Shown here piece by piece: positions 34,601 to 45,000 of a stretch of DNA of 64,000 nt. Within the stretch, counting starts at the first letter, position 1; every line of letters begins with the position of its first letter. The notes below the pieces were generated by a model. The model was not told the DNA's origin and searched no databases. It saw only the letters and a program-made list of their open reading frames with translations. The translations under genes and the position numbers were made by a program. The stretch is from Rhodotorula mucilaginosa (Eukaryota > Basidiomycota > Microbotryomycetes > Sporidiobolales > Sporidiobolaceae), in contig CP137869.1 of NCBI GenBank assembly GCA_034406715.1, forward strand, positions 1,116,001 through 1,180,000, written 5' to 3'.

Positions 34601-35250
34601 GCAGCAGAAAAGGTGTGGGTACCCCTCCTCCTCTGTTCAATAACTCATGGCACCCGACTCCATGCCATCTTCACCTCTCTTGATGCTTTCCTTCTCTCGC
34701 CTCCACTCCTCGCTCTCGCGCCGCCAGTCGACCTTGCTCACTCGACTACGCACAGGCGCTTGCGATCTCGGCGCCTACAGGGCGCACTTCGAACCGGAAC
34801 GGCTCCTCTGCGCGTGCGGTGGCGAGCCGGAGACCCGCGAACACTTCTTCCTTCACTGCCCGCTCTACGCCACCCCGCGTGCGACCCTCTTCTCCTCCCT
34901 CCGTCTCAAAGCCCCATCGATTGCCTACTTGCTCAGCGACCCGCGCGCGACAAGGGCGACGCTCCGGTTCCTCGCCGACTCGGGCCGCTTTGACTCGCTT
35001 TATTGCCCGCCCTCGGAGAACCCACCTGTTTAGTTTCTCTTTTCTGCTCTGCCCTCCCCCTTTCCCTGGTTCACTCCTGACCCACACCACACTATACCCG
35101 TCATCCTCTTCCAACCTTTTTTCCTGACTCAAAGAGTAGGCCTTTTCTTCGGGCCTTTCCTCGCTTACCCCACTTTGAGTAGTATTTTTGGTCTACATGG
35201 GCTCCTAGCTTGATATGACTTGAAACAAGACTTATCTATCTATCTATCTT
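28642..35250 (+). repeat. Tandem array of composite LINE 3'-end units
   Basis: Five units start with ATGTCTGCTGCCAGAAGCC at 29741, 30901, 32037, 33173 and 34550 (spacings 1160, 1136, 1136, 1377), preceded by a partial unit from 28642. Each repeated unit has, in order: a LINE C-terminal fragment (STLLTRLRTGACDLGAYRAH, then the CACGGEPETRKH knuckle); an abrupt join to an inverted LINE 3' end with GATGGATAGATAAATC; about 500 bases of unknown sequence; and GGATAGGATAGGATA plus the inverted end of the TATCC-tailed LINE. Units are almost identical (single-base differences by eye). Unit length differs through a 24-base microduplication and a 241-base longer linker, the latter in the first and fourth linkers only. 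The array is young, or partly an assembly product. Confidence 0.85.
34550..35250 (+). mobile_element. LINE 3' end with tail, last array unit (TATC-tailed family)
   Basis: The only array unit where the LINE reading frame continues to its natural end. It reads LLCACGGEPETREHFFLHCP, then SSLRLKAPSIAYLLSD, TLRFLADSGRFDSLYCPPSE and a stop near 35033, followed by a 3'UTR (GGCCTTTCCTCGCTTACC, ATGGGCTCCTAGCTTGATATG, ACTTGAAACAAGACTT) and (ATCT)n at 35233-35250. The Cys-x-Cys...His...Cys knuckle is usual at the C-terminus of non-LTR reverse transcriptases. 5'-truncated; no reverse transcriptase core present. Confidence 0.85.
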
Positions 35251-35279
35251 GAATGGCTGGCTGGGAGCGAAGGAAGCAA

Positions 35280-35720
35280 GCAACGATCCCACTTTCACCA
35301 ATTCAACTCGACGCTCTCGCGCCGCCAGTCAGCTCTCACATGCCGATGCACCAGCGCCTGCAACCTCGGCGCGTACAAGGCGCATTTCGAACTGGAACGA
35401 CTCGTCTGCGCATGCGGCAACGAGCCTGAAACACGTGAGTACTTCCTCCCCCACTGCCCTCTTTACGCCTCCCAGCGCGCGTCCCTCCTCTCCTCCCTCC
35501 GACTCGAAAGCTCCGCCCTTGCCTACCTCCTTGGCGACCCTCGTGCAACAAAGGCAACTCTACGCTTCCTTGCCGACTCCGGCCGGTTTGACTTGCTCTA
35601 TTGCCCGCCCTCGGAGGATCCCCTTCTTGAGTCCGTTCTGGCTTGATTCTCCCCACCCCTTTTTGCCTAAGATCCCTCTATGATACCCTCCCAATTCCTT
35701 CCAACTCAGGTTTCCTGACT
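35280..35720 (+). mobile_element. LINE C-terminal fragment, diverged copy
   Basis: Same protein segment as the array (TSACNLGAYKAHFELERLVC, ACGNEPETREYFLPHCPLY, DPRATKATLRFLADSGRFD) but clearly diverged in sequence. 5'-truncated, with a 3'UTR to about 35720. An older insertion of the TATC-tailed family or a sister family. Confidence 0.8.
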
Positions 35721-35734
35721 CAGGAGCGCAGATT

Positions 35735-36335
35735 CTTTCTTCGGGGCTGAGGGAAATTTGTCCTTGACGGAACGGAAGAGACAGCAGGCGGCCGTGTCGC
35801 CGTCGTAGGCAATAAAGATCAGAGGCACTGCTTTGTCATTGAGCTTTGCACAACGGTTGGTGACATTGTGGTAAGCACGACAACTCCAGACCCATGTTAA
35901 CCCGTACAGATTTGCCACACCAGACAGCGGGACATCTCCAGCGAGTGCAGCATGCGGCGACCAGTTCCTGACAAAGACACAGGCGAGAAGCGCCTCTGCC
36001 CAGAGAACTTTGGGTGCTTGAGCCTGATTGAGCAGTGAAATCAGGCGCTCGACGAGGGTCCGGTTGATCCGCTCCGCAACGTCGTTAGCCTGCGGAGAGT
36101 ATGGCGGTGGCATCTCGTGGTGAATCCCGTGTTCGGTCAGGATGTCGGCGCTGGGACCTGCCCGACTCGTTCTCGGCAGATAGATAGATAGATAGCCGCC
36201 TTGAAGCGCTGGCAGGCTCCGTGGATGTCGTTCTTGGGGGCGAGAGCCTGGACCGAGAGCATGCGAGCGTGGTTGTCAACCAATGTGACGACGTAGCGGC
36301 GACCTCCATACGACCTCAAGTTGATCAAGTTCACG
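35735..36335 (-). mobile_element. Ty1/copia LTR-retrotransposon fossil (integrase-region fragment)
   Basis: Minus-strand coding similarity to the integrase part of copia-type pol (PPPYSPQANDVAERINRTLV near 36100). Only this part of pol is present. It is broken, no LTRs are seen, and a short TAGA microsatellite of the kind found at LINE tails interrupts it. Flanked by LINE fragments on both sides. Confidence 0.8.
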
Positions 36336-36340
36336 TCAAG

Positions 36341-36390
36341 TAGATAGATAAATCTTGTTTCAAGCCATCTCGAGCTAATGAGCCCGTGTC
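36341..36390 (-). repeat. LINE 3'-end fragment, inverted
   Basis: TAGATAGATAAATCTTGTTT followed by CAAGCCATCTCGAGC and AGCCCGTG: the TATC-family 3' end read from the other strand, abutting the copia fossil. Confidence 0.7.
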
Positions 36391-36449
36391 AATAGCACAT
36401 GTCAACCTCACCCATTGGCGGCCAACTCCGCGCCATCACGACCTCCCCT

Positions 36450-37018
36450 CCCGGTCCCGATATGACATGAAACAAGACTTATCTATCTATCCTTCACCCG
36501 CTATCACTCGTCGCTCTCACGCCGCCATTCAACTCTCCTCACTCGATTACGCACTGGCGCTTGCAACCTTGACGCCTACAAGGCGCACTTCAAACCCGAA
36601 CAACTCCTCTGCGCTTGCGGCGGCGAGCCGGAAACCCGTGAACACCTCTTCCTCCACTACCCGCTCTACGCCATCCCGCACGCTACCCTCCTTTCCTCCC
36701 TCCGGCTCAAATCCCTCTCCCTGCCTACCTGCTCAGCGACCCGCGCGCGACAAAGGTGACGCTCCGGTTTCTCGCGGACTCTTGGTCGATTTGACTCGCT
36801 TAACTGCCCGCCATCGGAGGATCCGCTGCCTTGAGCTTTGATTTGATTTGAGTCTGTCCATTCCCTTTCACTATACCCACTCTTTTTGTCCTCTCCGCTT
36901 TCTCTGCCCTCCCCATCCTCCCCTTCTATCCGTTCCATCCGTCTGTGCTTCTAGCATTTTTGTCTACCTGGGCTCTTATAGCTCGACATGACTTGAAACA
37001 AGAATCATCTATCTACCC
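36450..37018 (+). mobile_element. Two further LINE 3' ends in direct orientation
   Basis: A short tail copy (CCCGATATGACATGAAACAA then ATCTATCTATCC, to about 36493) is followed at once by a C-terminal fragment (STLLTRLRTGACNLDAYKAH, LLCACGGEPETREHLFLHY) with 3'UTR ending GACATGACTTGAAACAAGAA and ATCTATCTACCC near 37018. The coding part of the second copy has lost frame near 36720 and changed the last knuckle Cys to Tyr, so it is old. Confidence 0.78.
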
Positions 37019-38135
37019 ACCCGTGTGCACGAGCTTGAGAAGCTCTGTCGTCTGACAATCCAACCGCGGAAAGGGATAGATGAATCGCGTTTCAAGTCAT
37101 ATTGAGCTATAGAAGCCCATGTAGACACGTGAGGAGAGGCAATTGGCAGCGCAAGAGAGACGAGTGGAAACGGGTGAAAGCGAGACCGGGTGGAGAGGGA
37201 CAAGTTTGACGAGCAGCGAGCCGGTGACCACAAGCCTGTTCTTGGTGCCGGAGACGCCGCCGACGGGTCATAGAAATTGGCAGAGAGCTTGGCACCTATC
37301 TTTGAGTAGGCGGTAGGGCTGGAAGGCCATTAAAATGATGCCAATTGACCCAGGCCTGCAGTGTATCTTTTCCAGTTCCAGTGCCATTGTAGACTTTGCG
37401 CGCGAACATCCAACAAACCTGGTCAAGGTTGGTGCTGCTCAAGGCAGCATCAGAGTTGCTGCTGGAGGCAGATGCTGGTCTGGTGTTGCTTCGCTTGCCA
37501 GCTTCGGCTTGCTTGGACTCGACTTCATCTTCTAAGTCTCCTCCTTGTTCCTTTCTTTCAAACAGCGCAGACACTCATTTTGGTTGCAGACATACTCCTT
37601 ATATTGTGCCAGCTTGAAGTGACGGTCACACCTTGAGACTTGGCGCACCTTTGGCGGATGTTGCTGGATTCAGTTGGTCAAATTGTAGTAGCTCCCTTGC
37701 CTGAGTCGCCTCTCTTCTTCTTCTTCTTCTTCTTCTTCTTCTTCTTCTGTAGCAATTCACCCGCCTCACTCATACTCTCTTCAAAATCCATGCTTGAGTT
37801 GCTGTTAACCGGCTCTAGCTTGTTCTACAGCTCACTACATGCAACCTGATTTTCCTGACTTGTGGAGCTGCACCAAAGTGTAGCAGTCTGCACATAGAAC
37901 TGCAGTCTGTACTGTCCAAGAAGACAGCACACTTAGCATGAGAAAGGCCGTTCAAATGGTTTTTTTTTTGGCCTGGATTCCATATCCTCACTGTAGAGAC
38001 CAGGGCAGAATCAGCACTTCATGACCTCGGAACCAGGGCGGCCTCAGTTCAGCTGCATGCGAAAAGGAGACACACTAGACGCCGACAAACGCGTTACCGG
38101 AATGTATACGCAATACCTGAACGAGACAACCACAG
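37019..38135. other. Gene-free stretch with LINE tail trace and TTC microsatellite
   Basis: Holds an inverted LINE 3' end near 37073-37130 (GATAGATGAATCGCGTTTCA, AGCCCATGTAGAC) and (TTC)12 at 37713-37748. Open frames have no family signature. The remaining sequence up to the tRNA-Pro gene is not recognised. Confidence 0.55.
37713..37748. repeat. (TTC)12 microsatellite
   Basis: 36 bases of pure TTC triplets, gene-free surroundings. Confidence 0.9.
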
Positions 38136-38238
38136 GCCTACTTGGTCTAGTAGTATGATACCTCATTCGGGTTTAACAACCAGTTCGCCTTGCGAATGTG
38201 CATTGAGGTGGTCGGCGGTTCAATTCCGCCAGTGGGCC
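38136..38238 (+). tRNA. tRNA-Pro (anticodon CGG) with 31-base intron
   Basis: Acceptor GCCTACT pairs with AGTGGGC, and D arm TGGTCTAGTAGTATGAT is nearly that of yeast tRNA-Pro. Anticodon stem CCTCA/TGAGG has loop TTCGGG-T, anticodon CGG at 38168-38170; T arm GGCGG-TTCAATT-CCGCC; discriminator base C as in yeast tRNA-Pro. The intron, 38172-38202, sits one base 3' of the anticodon, the standard place. A T-rich run right after (TTTCTTTTT) should stop RNA polymerase III. Reads CCG codons, which a GC-rich genome should use often. Confidence 0.92.
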
Positions 38239-39908
38239 TTTCTTTTTACTTTTTCACCTGTCATGCTTTTCTCAAGCATCTGTCTCTGCAAGCCTGATTC
38301 AGCACTAAGCAGGCTGTGCTGGACAGTGCCATACTTTTGCAGTTCCCATCCATCAAGACTAAGGTGAGGAATGCATACTCTCTGGCCGTCGTGATGCACC
38401 GCCGCTGGGTCAAAGCCTAGAAATGCACTGTGCGGTCGACAGTTGCAACTTGCAGCTGTGGCCAATACCTTGCTACACAGCCGACCATGGAGCTGCTTTC
38501 AGATATCAAGCATCATGTGTGCAGGGACTGCCACATTCCAGATGCCGCCTGCAGTTGTTCATGTGTTCACATCTTTTCCCGTTTGGCTGCGCAGTGAAGG
38601 GCTGGGGCAGAAGCTGTGACTTTACAGTGTGAAATTTACAGGGTTGAGCATCTGACTCACTCCAGGCAATGGCTCTGGAACTCTTGATAGACTCCTTTGG
38701 ATCTGTCTGCTTTCGCTTGACCTCAGTCCCTTTTTCATTCTAAGCCCTTTTCCTCTCACTCTTGTTCTTGGGAGCCTTTGCTGACCTGTTCTTTCCACAG
38801 CTTGTACTACTCTATACTCTTCTCCATTGAGCAGCACTGCCGCTTCTTCTTTGAAGTGTGGGCAGATCATCCAAGATTATCTGCAAACCTTGGGTGACTG
38901 CACAGTGTAAGCGCCAGATGAGCCGACTCGAGGGGAGGAGTTCAAAGCGACGCTGACAAAAGTTCGGGTTGGCGTGCGCAGAAGTGACGGTGTATAGCGG
39001 CAGTTGCAATACAATGTCACGAGTAGATAAAGGATCTACGGGGGAAGGGATCTTCAGGAGTAGACGAAGAAAGAGAAAAGAGGAAAGGAGAGAGAGCGAG
39101 GCCGACAAGAGGAGCGAGGGAAAAGAGAGGGATCGGATATAGAAGGGGGAGGAAACACTGAGGGAAATGGTGGTGCTGAGAGTAGAGGGGAACGGGGTAC
39201 AGTGTGGAGTGTCGGAGTGACGCCGCACCTTTCATCATACGGACCACTACACCAAAAAGCACAGAACGAATCAATCAGCAGGATTGGTTCGTCAGAAAGA
39301 CATATATGAAGGGTACAGGTGTGTTAAGGAGTTCATTCCTTACAGCATCGCGCAATTTGCACGTCACGCAAGCTTGAAGACAGCCCACACTAATGAGTGG
39401 TATGGCCACTGCCTGGTTGTTGTTGGTTTTCAGCCCATCTGTGCTCAGGTGGTCTTTGTTGCCAAGGCTGGTGAGATCCAGATCAAAATACACTCAGATG
39501 CATTCAGGCCAGGCCTCCCAAATTGGGTGAGCGGCGCATCAAGCTCACACACACAAGCTTGCAGCTGCAGACCTTACATCTCGACTGTTCACAGGGTTTT
39601 TGCACGGGATAGTACTCACGTCTTGAGAAGCCCACCCGAGCAGTCCTGAGGGCAGCTGAGTTTTTGCACACTTCTGAAGTGGCTTCTATGTACAGGCATA
39701 CATTTATGGATGCCTGCAATGTGACGAATGCAGACCTGGCCTCTGCCCACATCATCCCTCCTCTAGTGCATTTACCGCAAGGGAGGGTGCTAGGATCAAG
39801 CACTCATGCTGGTCTGCGCAGCAGGCCATGGGACACGAATAGAGGCTCAGACACAGGGTTAGCCGTACTCGCTACATATACGGTAAAGAACGGCAGATCA
39901 ACATCGAA
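38239..39908. other. Gene-free stretch between two tRNA genes
   Basis: No supported protein gene. Contains the second copy of the dispersed repeat (about 38735-38822) and a purine-rich stretch at 39040-39160. Open frames here lack recognisable motifs. Confidence 0.55.
38735..38822 (+). repeat. Dispersed repeat segment, copy 2
   Basis: Related to 20600-20745 by the shared block order described there; diverged. Confidence 0.55.
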
Positions 39909-39992
39909 GGGGATGTGGCGCAGTGGCAGCGCGTTCCGTTTGCACTTTGCAAAGTTTCGGAAAGGGCCCGGGTTCAAACCCCGGCGTCTCCA
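39909..39992 (+). tRNA. tRNA-Ala (anticodon UGC) with 12-base intron
   Basis: Acceptor GGGGATG pairs with CGTCTCC (two G-T pairs); D stem GCGC/GCGC with AGTGGCA loop; anticodon stem TTCCG/CGGAA with loop TTTGCA-T, anticodon TGC at 39941-39943. Intron 39945-39956 (CTTTGCAAAGTT) lies one base 3' of the anticodon; T arm CCGGG-TTCAAAC-CCCGG; discriminator A. A T5 run near 40021 can serve as terminator. The D arm GTGGCGCAGT matches fungal tRNA-Ala closely. Confidence 0.92.
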
Positions 39993-40378
39993 AAGCACCC
40001 GCTCCTGCTCGGAGCAACTCCTTTTTGCGCCCGGGACAACGAGCGTGCATCCTTTTGCTCATAGCACCATGCGCTGATCCTTGCTCGGTGGCCACCGAGA
40101 ACGATGGACTGGACCGGTGGTCACCGCATTCAGCGTGTACGAGGCAAACATTGTCTTTGCGGGCGGATCCTCCGATGGGTTCCGTAGCACGCCCACATCA
40201 CGCACAAATGCCAGGATCGAGACAAGACAGAATATGCATCTACGCATTTCAGACTACCGGGGGTGACACAAGAAAAGTCGGATACAGCCGAGCGGAATAG
40301 TCGAGTCGGGGGAAAACAAAACGAGAAACAACACGGAAGACTCGTACCCGTTCGCAAAGAAGCCGGAGACACAGGCCG
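39993..40378. other. Intergenic stretch, tRNA-Ala to PEP12 3' end
   Basis: About 385 bases; tRNA trailer and terminator, then the PEP12 3' flank. Nothing else supported. Confidence 0.5.
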
Positions 40379-41775
40379 TCACGAGAGTACCTGTACGGGC
40401 ATCCGTCAGTCGAGGAAACATCTGGCCTGATCCGCACGAGAACTCACGGCGAGCAAGACAACTGCAAGAACCACCAGGAAGACGAGCAACAAGCAGAACA
40501 TCCGACGACCGGCCTTCCGCTGATACGCGTGCGCCTGAGTCAGCTGATCGGAGGCACCATGGGTATCGCGCGCCACCGAGATGACGTTGGTTTCGATGTT
40601 GTCTGTGAAAGATCAAAAGTCAGCCGTTATCAGGCGAGATCCCTCCCCGCTGCGTGACGCACCGATCATGCTCTGCTGCTCCCCAACAATCTGACCGAGG
40701 TCTTTGAAAATTTGATTGAGCTCGGTGATGCCTTGCTCGATCTGTTCGATCTCCCCTTCGCGCTCCTGGATAAGCTGTTCCTGAAAGTCCACCTCGGCGT
40801 CGGAGACCTGTGGCCGAGTTTGCTGTCTACTCCGGCTCTTCAACATGTCAGCATCACTTCCGATCCCACTTTGCTCGGTAAGAGTAGGCGGCGCACAACT
40901 CGACAAGCTGCTCGGCGGATGAGGCGACATTCGGCTCCCTTGAAACGCGTATACGAAAAGGTCAGGACATGTAAAAGGGCGCGGCGAAAAGAACCGGATA
41001 CGCACAAACGGTCCTGTTCTTGCTCCACTCTTGCTCTCGCCTCCTGGACATATAGTCGCTGACGTTCAGCGCTGCGCCGCGAGGTGATTTGGAAGAGTTC
41101 CAGGGCGCGCTGAAAATCTGCGGTGACTTTTTGCTGTTCCTGTCGCAATTGGACCTGTGACAATACATACGGGTCAAACTGTGTCTGTAGGGACGCCGCC
41201 AGAGCTGCTTCCGGTCTCGCGGGAGCACAGTAGAGACGCGCAGCCACCAAGTTGGCGTACCTTGTCCGGCCCGAGCCGCCAATCGCCCAGGTGTTTTACG
41301 TCCGAGGTCGAGCTCTTGAGCACTTCGCGAGTGGAATCTTGCAAGTCGTGCCTGCAAAACCACAACATCAGCCCTCGAACGCGTTTCTGCAAGATCAGCC
41401 GCCGCGGAAAACCGACAGGCGCGTCCTCAAGGTCGGGTTGTCCCGAGGTGTGCCCAAGAGCTCGACGAGTTTCGAAATGGCTGCTGTGTTGGCGGAAATC
41501 TTTTGAACCTGCACCGAAACCCGCCTCGCCAGTGCCCGGAATCCGGCGTCGTCGCCTATTCGAGAGGGGACTCGAGTCAAGCGGATGTCTGAAGAGACAC
41601 ACGGAAAGGGAGTGGCTTGCTAGTGTCTGTAGAACCCATCACAGGTGCCCGGTCTCGCGCGCCTCGCTCTAGGTCTTGAAAACTCTGTTGTCACGGACGA
41701 TAGACCGGCAATCGTCAGGAGGGGCATGCCGCGGAGTCGGGCCGCGCTGGTGGGCCGCGCAGGCTGACATACCAT
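40379..41775 (-). CDS. PEP12: Endosomal Qa-SNARE, syntaxin PEP12 family
   Basis: Syntaxin of the late-endosome/prevacuolar pathway. Exon 1 appears to be the bare ATG (41773-41775), followed by GTATGT...ACAACAG and exon 2 from 41684, giving M-SFQDLERGARD, the family N-terminus. Habc-domain blocks are FRALARRVSVQVQKISANTA, LVELLGTPRDNPTLRTRL, STREVLKSSTSDVKHLGDW and KVTADFQRALELFQ. The SNARE motif runs EREGEIEQIEQGITELNQIF, KDLGQIVGEQQSMIDNIETN, with the central Gln in GEQQSM. A basic end GRRMF leads into the tail anchor CLLLVFLVVLAVVLLAV; a last intron (GTGAGT...CGTACAG) adds LS and TGA 40379-40381. Several other introns of 60-90 bases are needed. Divergent from SEC24 over about 265 bases. Confidence 0.88.
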
Positions 41776-42039
41776 GACGGTCGCTTCCGATGCCGTGCTG
41801 CTCTTGCCGCGATTCGAGAGTGCGTGTGCAGCGGAGGGGTCGACCCCTGGCCGCGAGTGGGGCGACGCCGAGTCGCCGTGAATCGCAAAGTCACCTTCAG
41901 CGCGTCGAGCGAATCGGATCGCCTTCGTGTGCTCACGTCCACCCGTGGAACCGAGTCGACTTGCGAAGGGACCAAGTCTCACACGAGTGCCGCACCGTTT
42001 CACCGGTAGCCTCGCCCGTGCCCAGCCGCGGTGGTCGCC

Positions 42040-45000
42040 ATGGACCCTCGCTTTCAGCAACACGTACCGCCGACAGGCCCGGCGTGGCCAAGCCCTCACG
42101 ATCCGACGTACGGAGGGCCTGGAGCAGACGCGCGTAGGCTGTCCCCCCTCCCGCAACAAGGTGCACCGATGCCTTCGCCGTCAGACTCGCAACCCGGATA
42201 TCCCTCCCTCGCTCCCGGAGGGCATCCGCTTCACGGCACTTCACCAGCATCGGCGCCCCCGAGTGCGTACCCGCACCTGCAGGGACTGCCAAACATGCCG
42301 CCGCCGATATCGGAACCGGACCACCTCGCCGCGGGGATGGCTCACATGGGGCTGCAGTCGTCTCCGAACCGCGAAGTTTCCGTAGGTCTTCTACCTGACC
42401 CTCGAGGGGACACACGACGTGCTGACCGTTTGCCTGGCGTCTGCCTACAGACTCCAGATTCACTCGCCCCACAAGCCGTCGTACCTGCGCGCGGCAAACG
42501 GGCCGCCCGCGCGTATCATGACCAAGGCGTCAGCCCGGCCCCACAGCCAACCCCGTCCGGCTCGCACCTGCCCCCAGGTCAACCCTCGTACTTCCCGCCC
42601 CAGCAGTTCTCCGAGTCGTCTCAGCCGCCGCCGTCGAACGGCATGATGCAGAACCCGCATTACCAGAGCGCGCCGCCTTCGTCCGCCCCTCTCGACCCTC
42701 GATCGGCACCTCCTGCCTCGTACCAGAACGACGGCCCGGGCATCCCTCAACCCCCGCATACGGCCGGACAGCGCATTCCAGGAAAGCAGCGCATCCGCAT
42801 CGATCCGGACCACATCCCGAGCCCCGTCAACGTGCAGGAAGCCGATCAGCAACTCTACCGGACCGAGCCCTACTTGACTTGCTCCCGCACGCCTGCTCCT
42901 CTTGCCAGCACAGACTTTGTGGCTGTCGATCAAGGTACGCCCCAGCTCGTACGAGGCCAGGCTCCATAGAATTCGGGACTGACCTCGATGTCGCGGTCCG
43001 AACCACAGGCAACTGCAACCCGCGCTTCCTCCGCATGACCACCTACAGCCTGCCGGCAACGGACGACCTAGCAGTCGCGTCGCAGCTGCCTCTCGGCATG
43101 GTCGTTCAACCATTCGCTGCGTTGCGACCCGAAGAAGAACCGATACCTGTCGTCGACTTTGGCGAGACGGGACCGCCGCGGTGCGAGCGATGCCGGGGGT
43201 ACGTCAACCCGTGGTGTGTATTCGTCGAGGGCGGCCAAAAGTTCATCTGCAACCTGTGCGGTCACGCGAGTGAAGGTGCGTTCCAGTTTCCCACGGGACG
43301 GTCAGGCGCTCTCCGCTGACGGTGCTCTTTTCGCAGTCGCACCGGAATACTTTAGCCACCTCGACATGTCCCAACGACGCATCGACCTGGACCAACGGCC
43401 CGAACTCCGGTCTGGCTCCGTCGACTTTGTCGTCAATCGGGATTACTGGGTGCAGGACGACCCGAACGTGCCCGGCTCGCTTCCGCGCGCGCCAACGCCG
43501 CTGCATTACGTCTTTGCGATCGATGTCAGCTGGACGAGCATACAATGTGGCGTGGTCGCCGAGGTCACCAAGCATCTCAAGGAGTTGCTCTTTCACGACG
43601 AGGGGGAGCATGCGACGAGCGGCCCGCACCTCGGTCGACCTGGACTACCCGCCGGCGCAAAGGTGGCGATCGTGACGTTCGACCGGACTGTACAGTTCTA
43701 CAATCTCAAGGTGTGTATTTCCCGCGAGGCGAGGTCAAGATGTAGCCACAGGTTGACGCCACCGCTTTGATCTCTCAGGCTGGCCTCGACCAGGCGCAGA
43801 TGCTCGTCGTTCCCGACATCACCGACATGTTCCTGCCGTTGAACGAGGGCTTCTTGGTCGATCCCATGTCCTCCCGAGGCATCATCGAAGGTTTGCTCGA
43901 CAGCTTGCCGGGTCTCTATGCGGCTTCGAGCATCGTCGAATCAGCCATGACTGGGCCGCTCAAGGCGACCATGATGGCACTGGTAAATACCCCTTTCTCC
44001 GTCGCAATCCTGTCAAGGCGCACGAGCTGATGCCTTGATGAGCCACCCCTACAGAAAAACCTCGGCGGACAGCTCAACATCTTCCAGACCTCGCTGCCTA
44101 CCGTCGGCCTCGGCGCGCTCAAGCACCGTGAAGACAGCAAGCTGTACGGCACCGAGAAAGAGAAGACTTTGTTCATCCCTCAAGATCCGTTCTATCGTAT
44201 TGCGGCAGAGGAGTGTGTCGAAGCCGGCATCGGGATCAATCTGTTCCTCTTCCCGTCGCAGTACATCGACGCCGCCACGTTGGGTGAGTCGTGCTCTTCC
44301 GTGCTCTACAGCAGAAACCGCCGCCTCTGATCACTTGCTTCCGTAGGCGCCTTGCCCGGACTGACGGGAGGAGATCTCTTCTTCCACCCGCGGTTCGACC
44401 CGATTCGCGATGGCCTCGTGCTCCGCGCCGAGATTGCTCGCGTGCTCCAGCGCGAGACAGCTTGCAGCGTCACAATGCGCATTCGTTGCTCGAACGGTCA
44501 GTCAACATCGTGCGCTCTTTGCTTGAGCAGCTTCTCATTGATCCGGAACATCCTCCCTCGCAGGGCTCCGCATCGCCGACCACTACGGGAACTTCTTCCA
44601 ACGCAACATCACTGATCTCGAGTTCGGCACCATCGATGCCGACAAAGCCATCGCAGCGCGCATCAAGCACGAAGGCAAGCTCGACGAAAAGGTCGACGCG
44701 TACTTCCAGTGCGCCGCCCTTTACACGTCGGCCGCTGGCGAGAGGCGCGTTCGAGTGCACAATCTCGCGGTTCCCGTCTCCAACCTGATCAGCAGCGTGT
44801 TCCGAGCCGCCGATATGGACACGACGATCGCTTTCGTGACGAAGGACGGTGCGTTTCTCTTCTTTGAAAGTTTTGAGTATCTCCTCGGAGCCACGGATGT
44901 TTCTCGAGTCGGGTAATTACCGTCCACTCCTTGCTTACGCGCTGCGCCACATTTGCCACAGCCATCACCCTCGCTGCTTCGAAGACCTTGCGGCAAGTTC

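Noticed and set aside
28642-35250. CRISPR-like or other short-spacer array
   Set aside because: The repeat period is over 1 kb, units are LINE-derived, and the organism is a eukaryote.
39284-39649. 121-residue open frame at 39.3 kb
   Set aside because: No recognisable domain, and base composition resembles the surrounding repeat-derived DNA.
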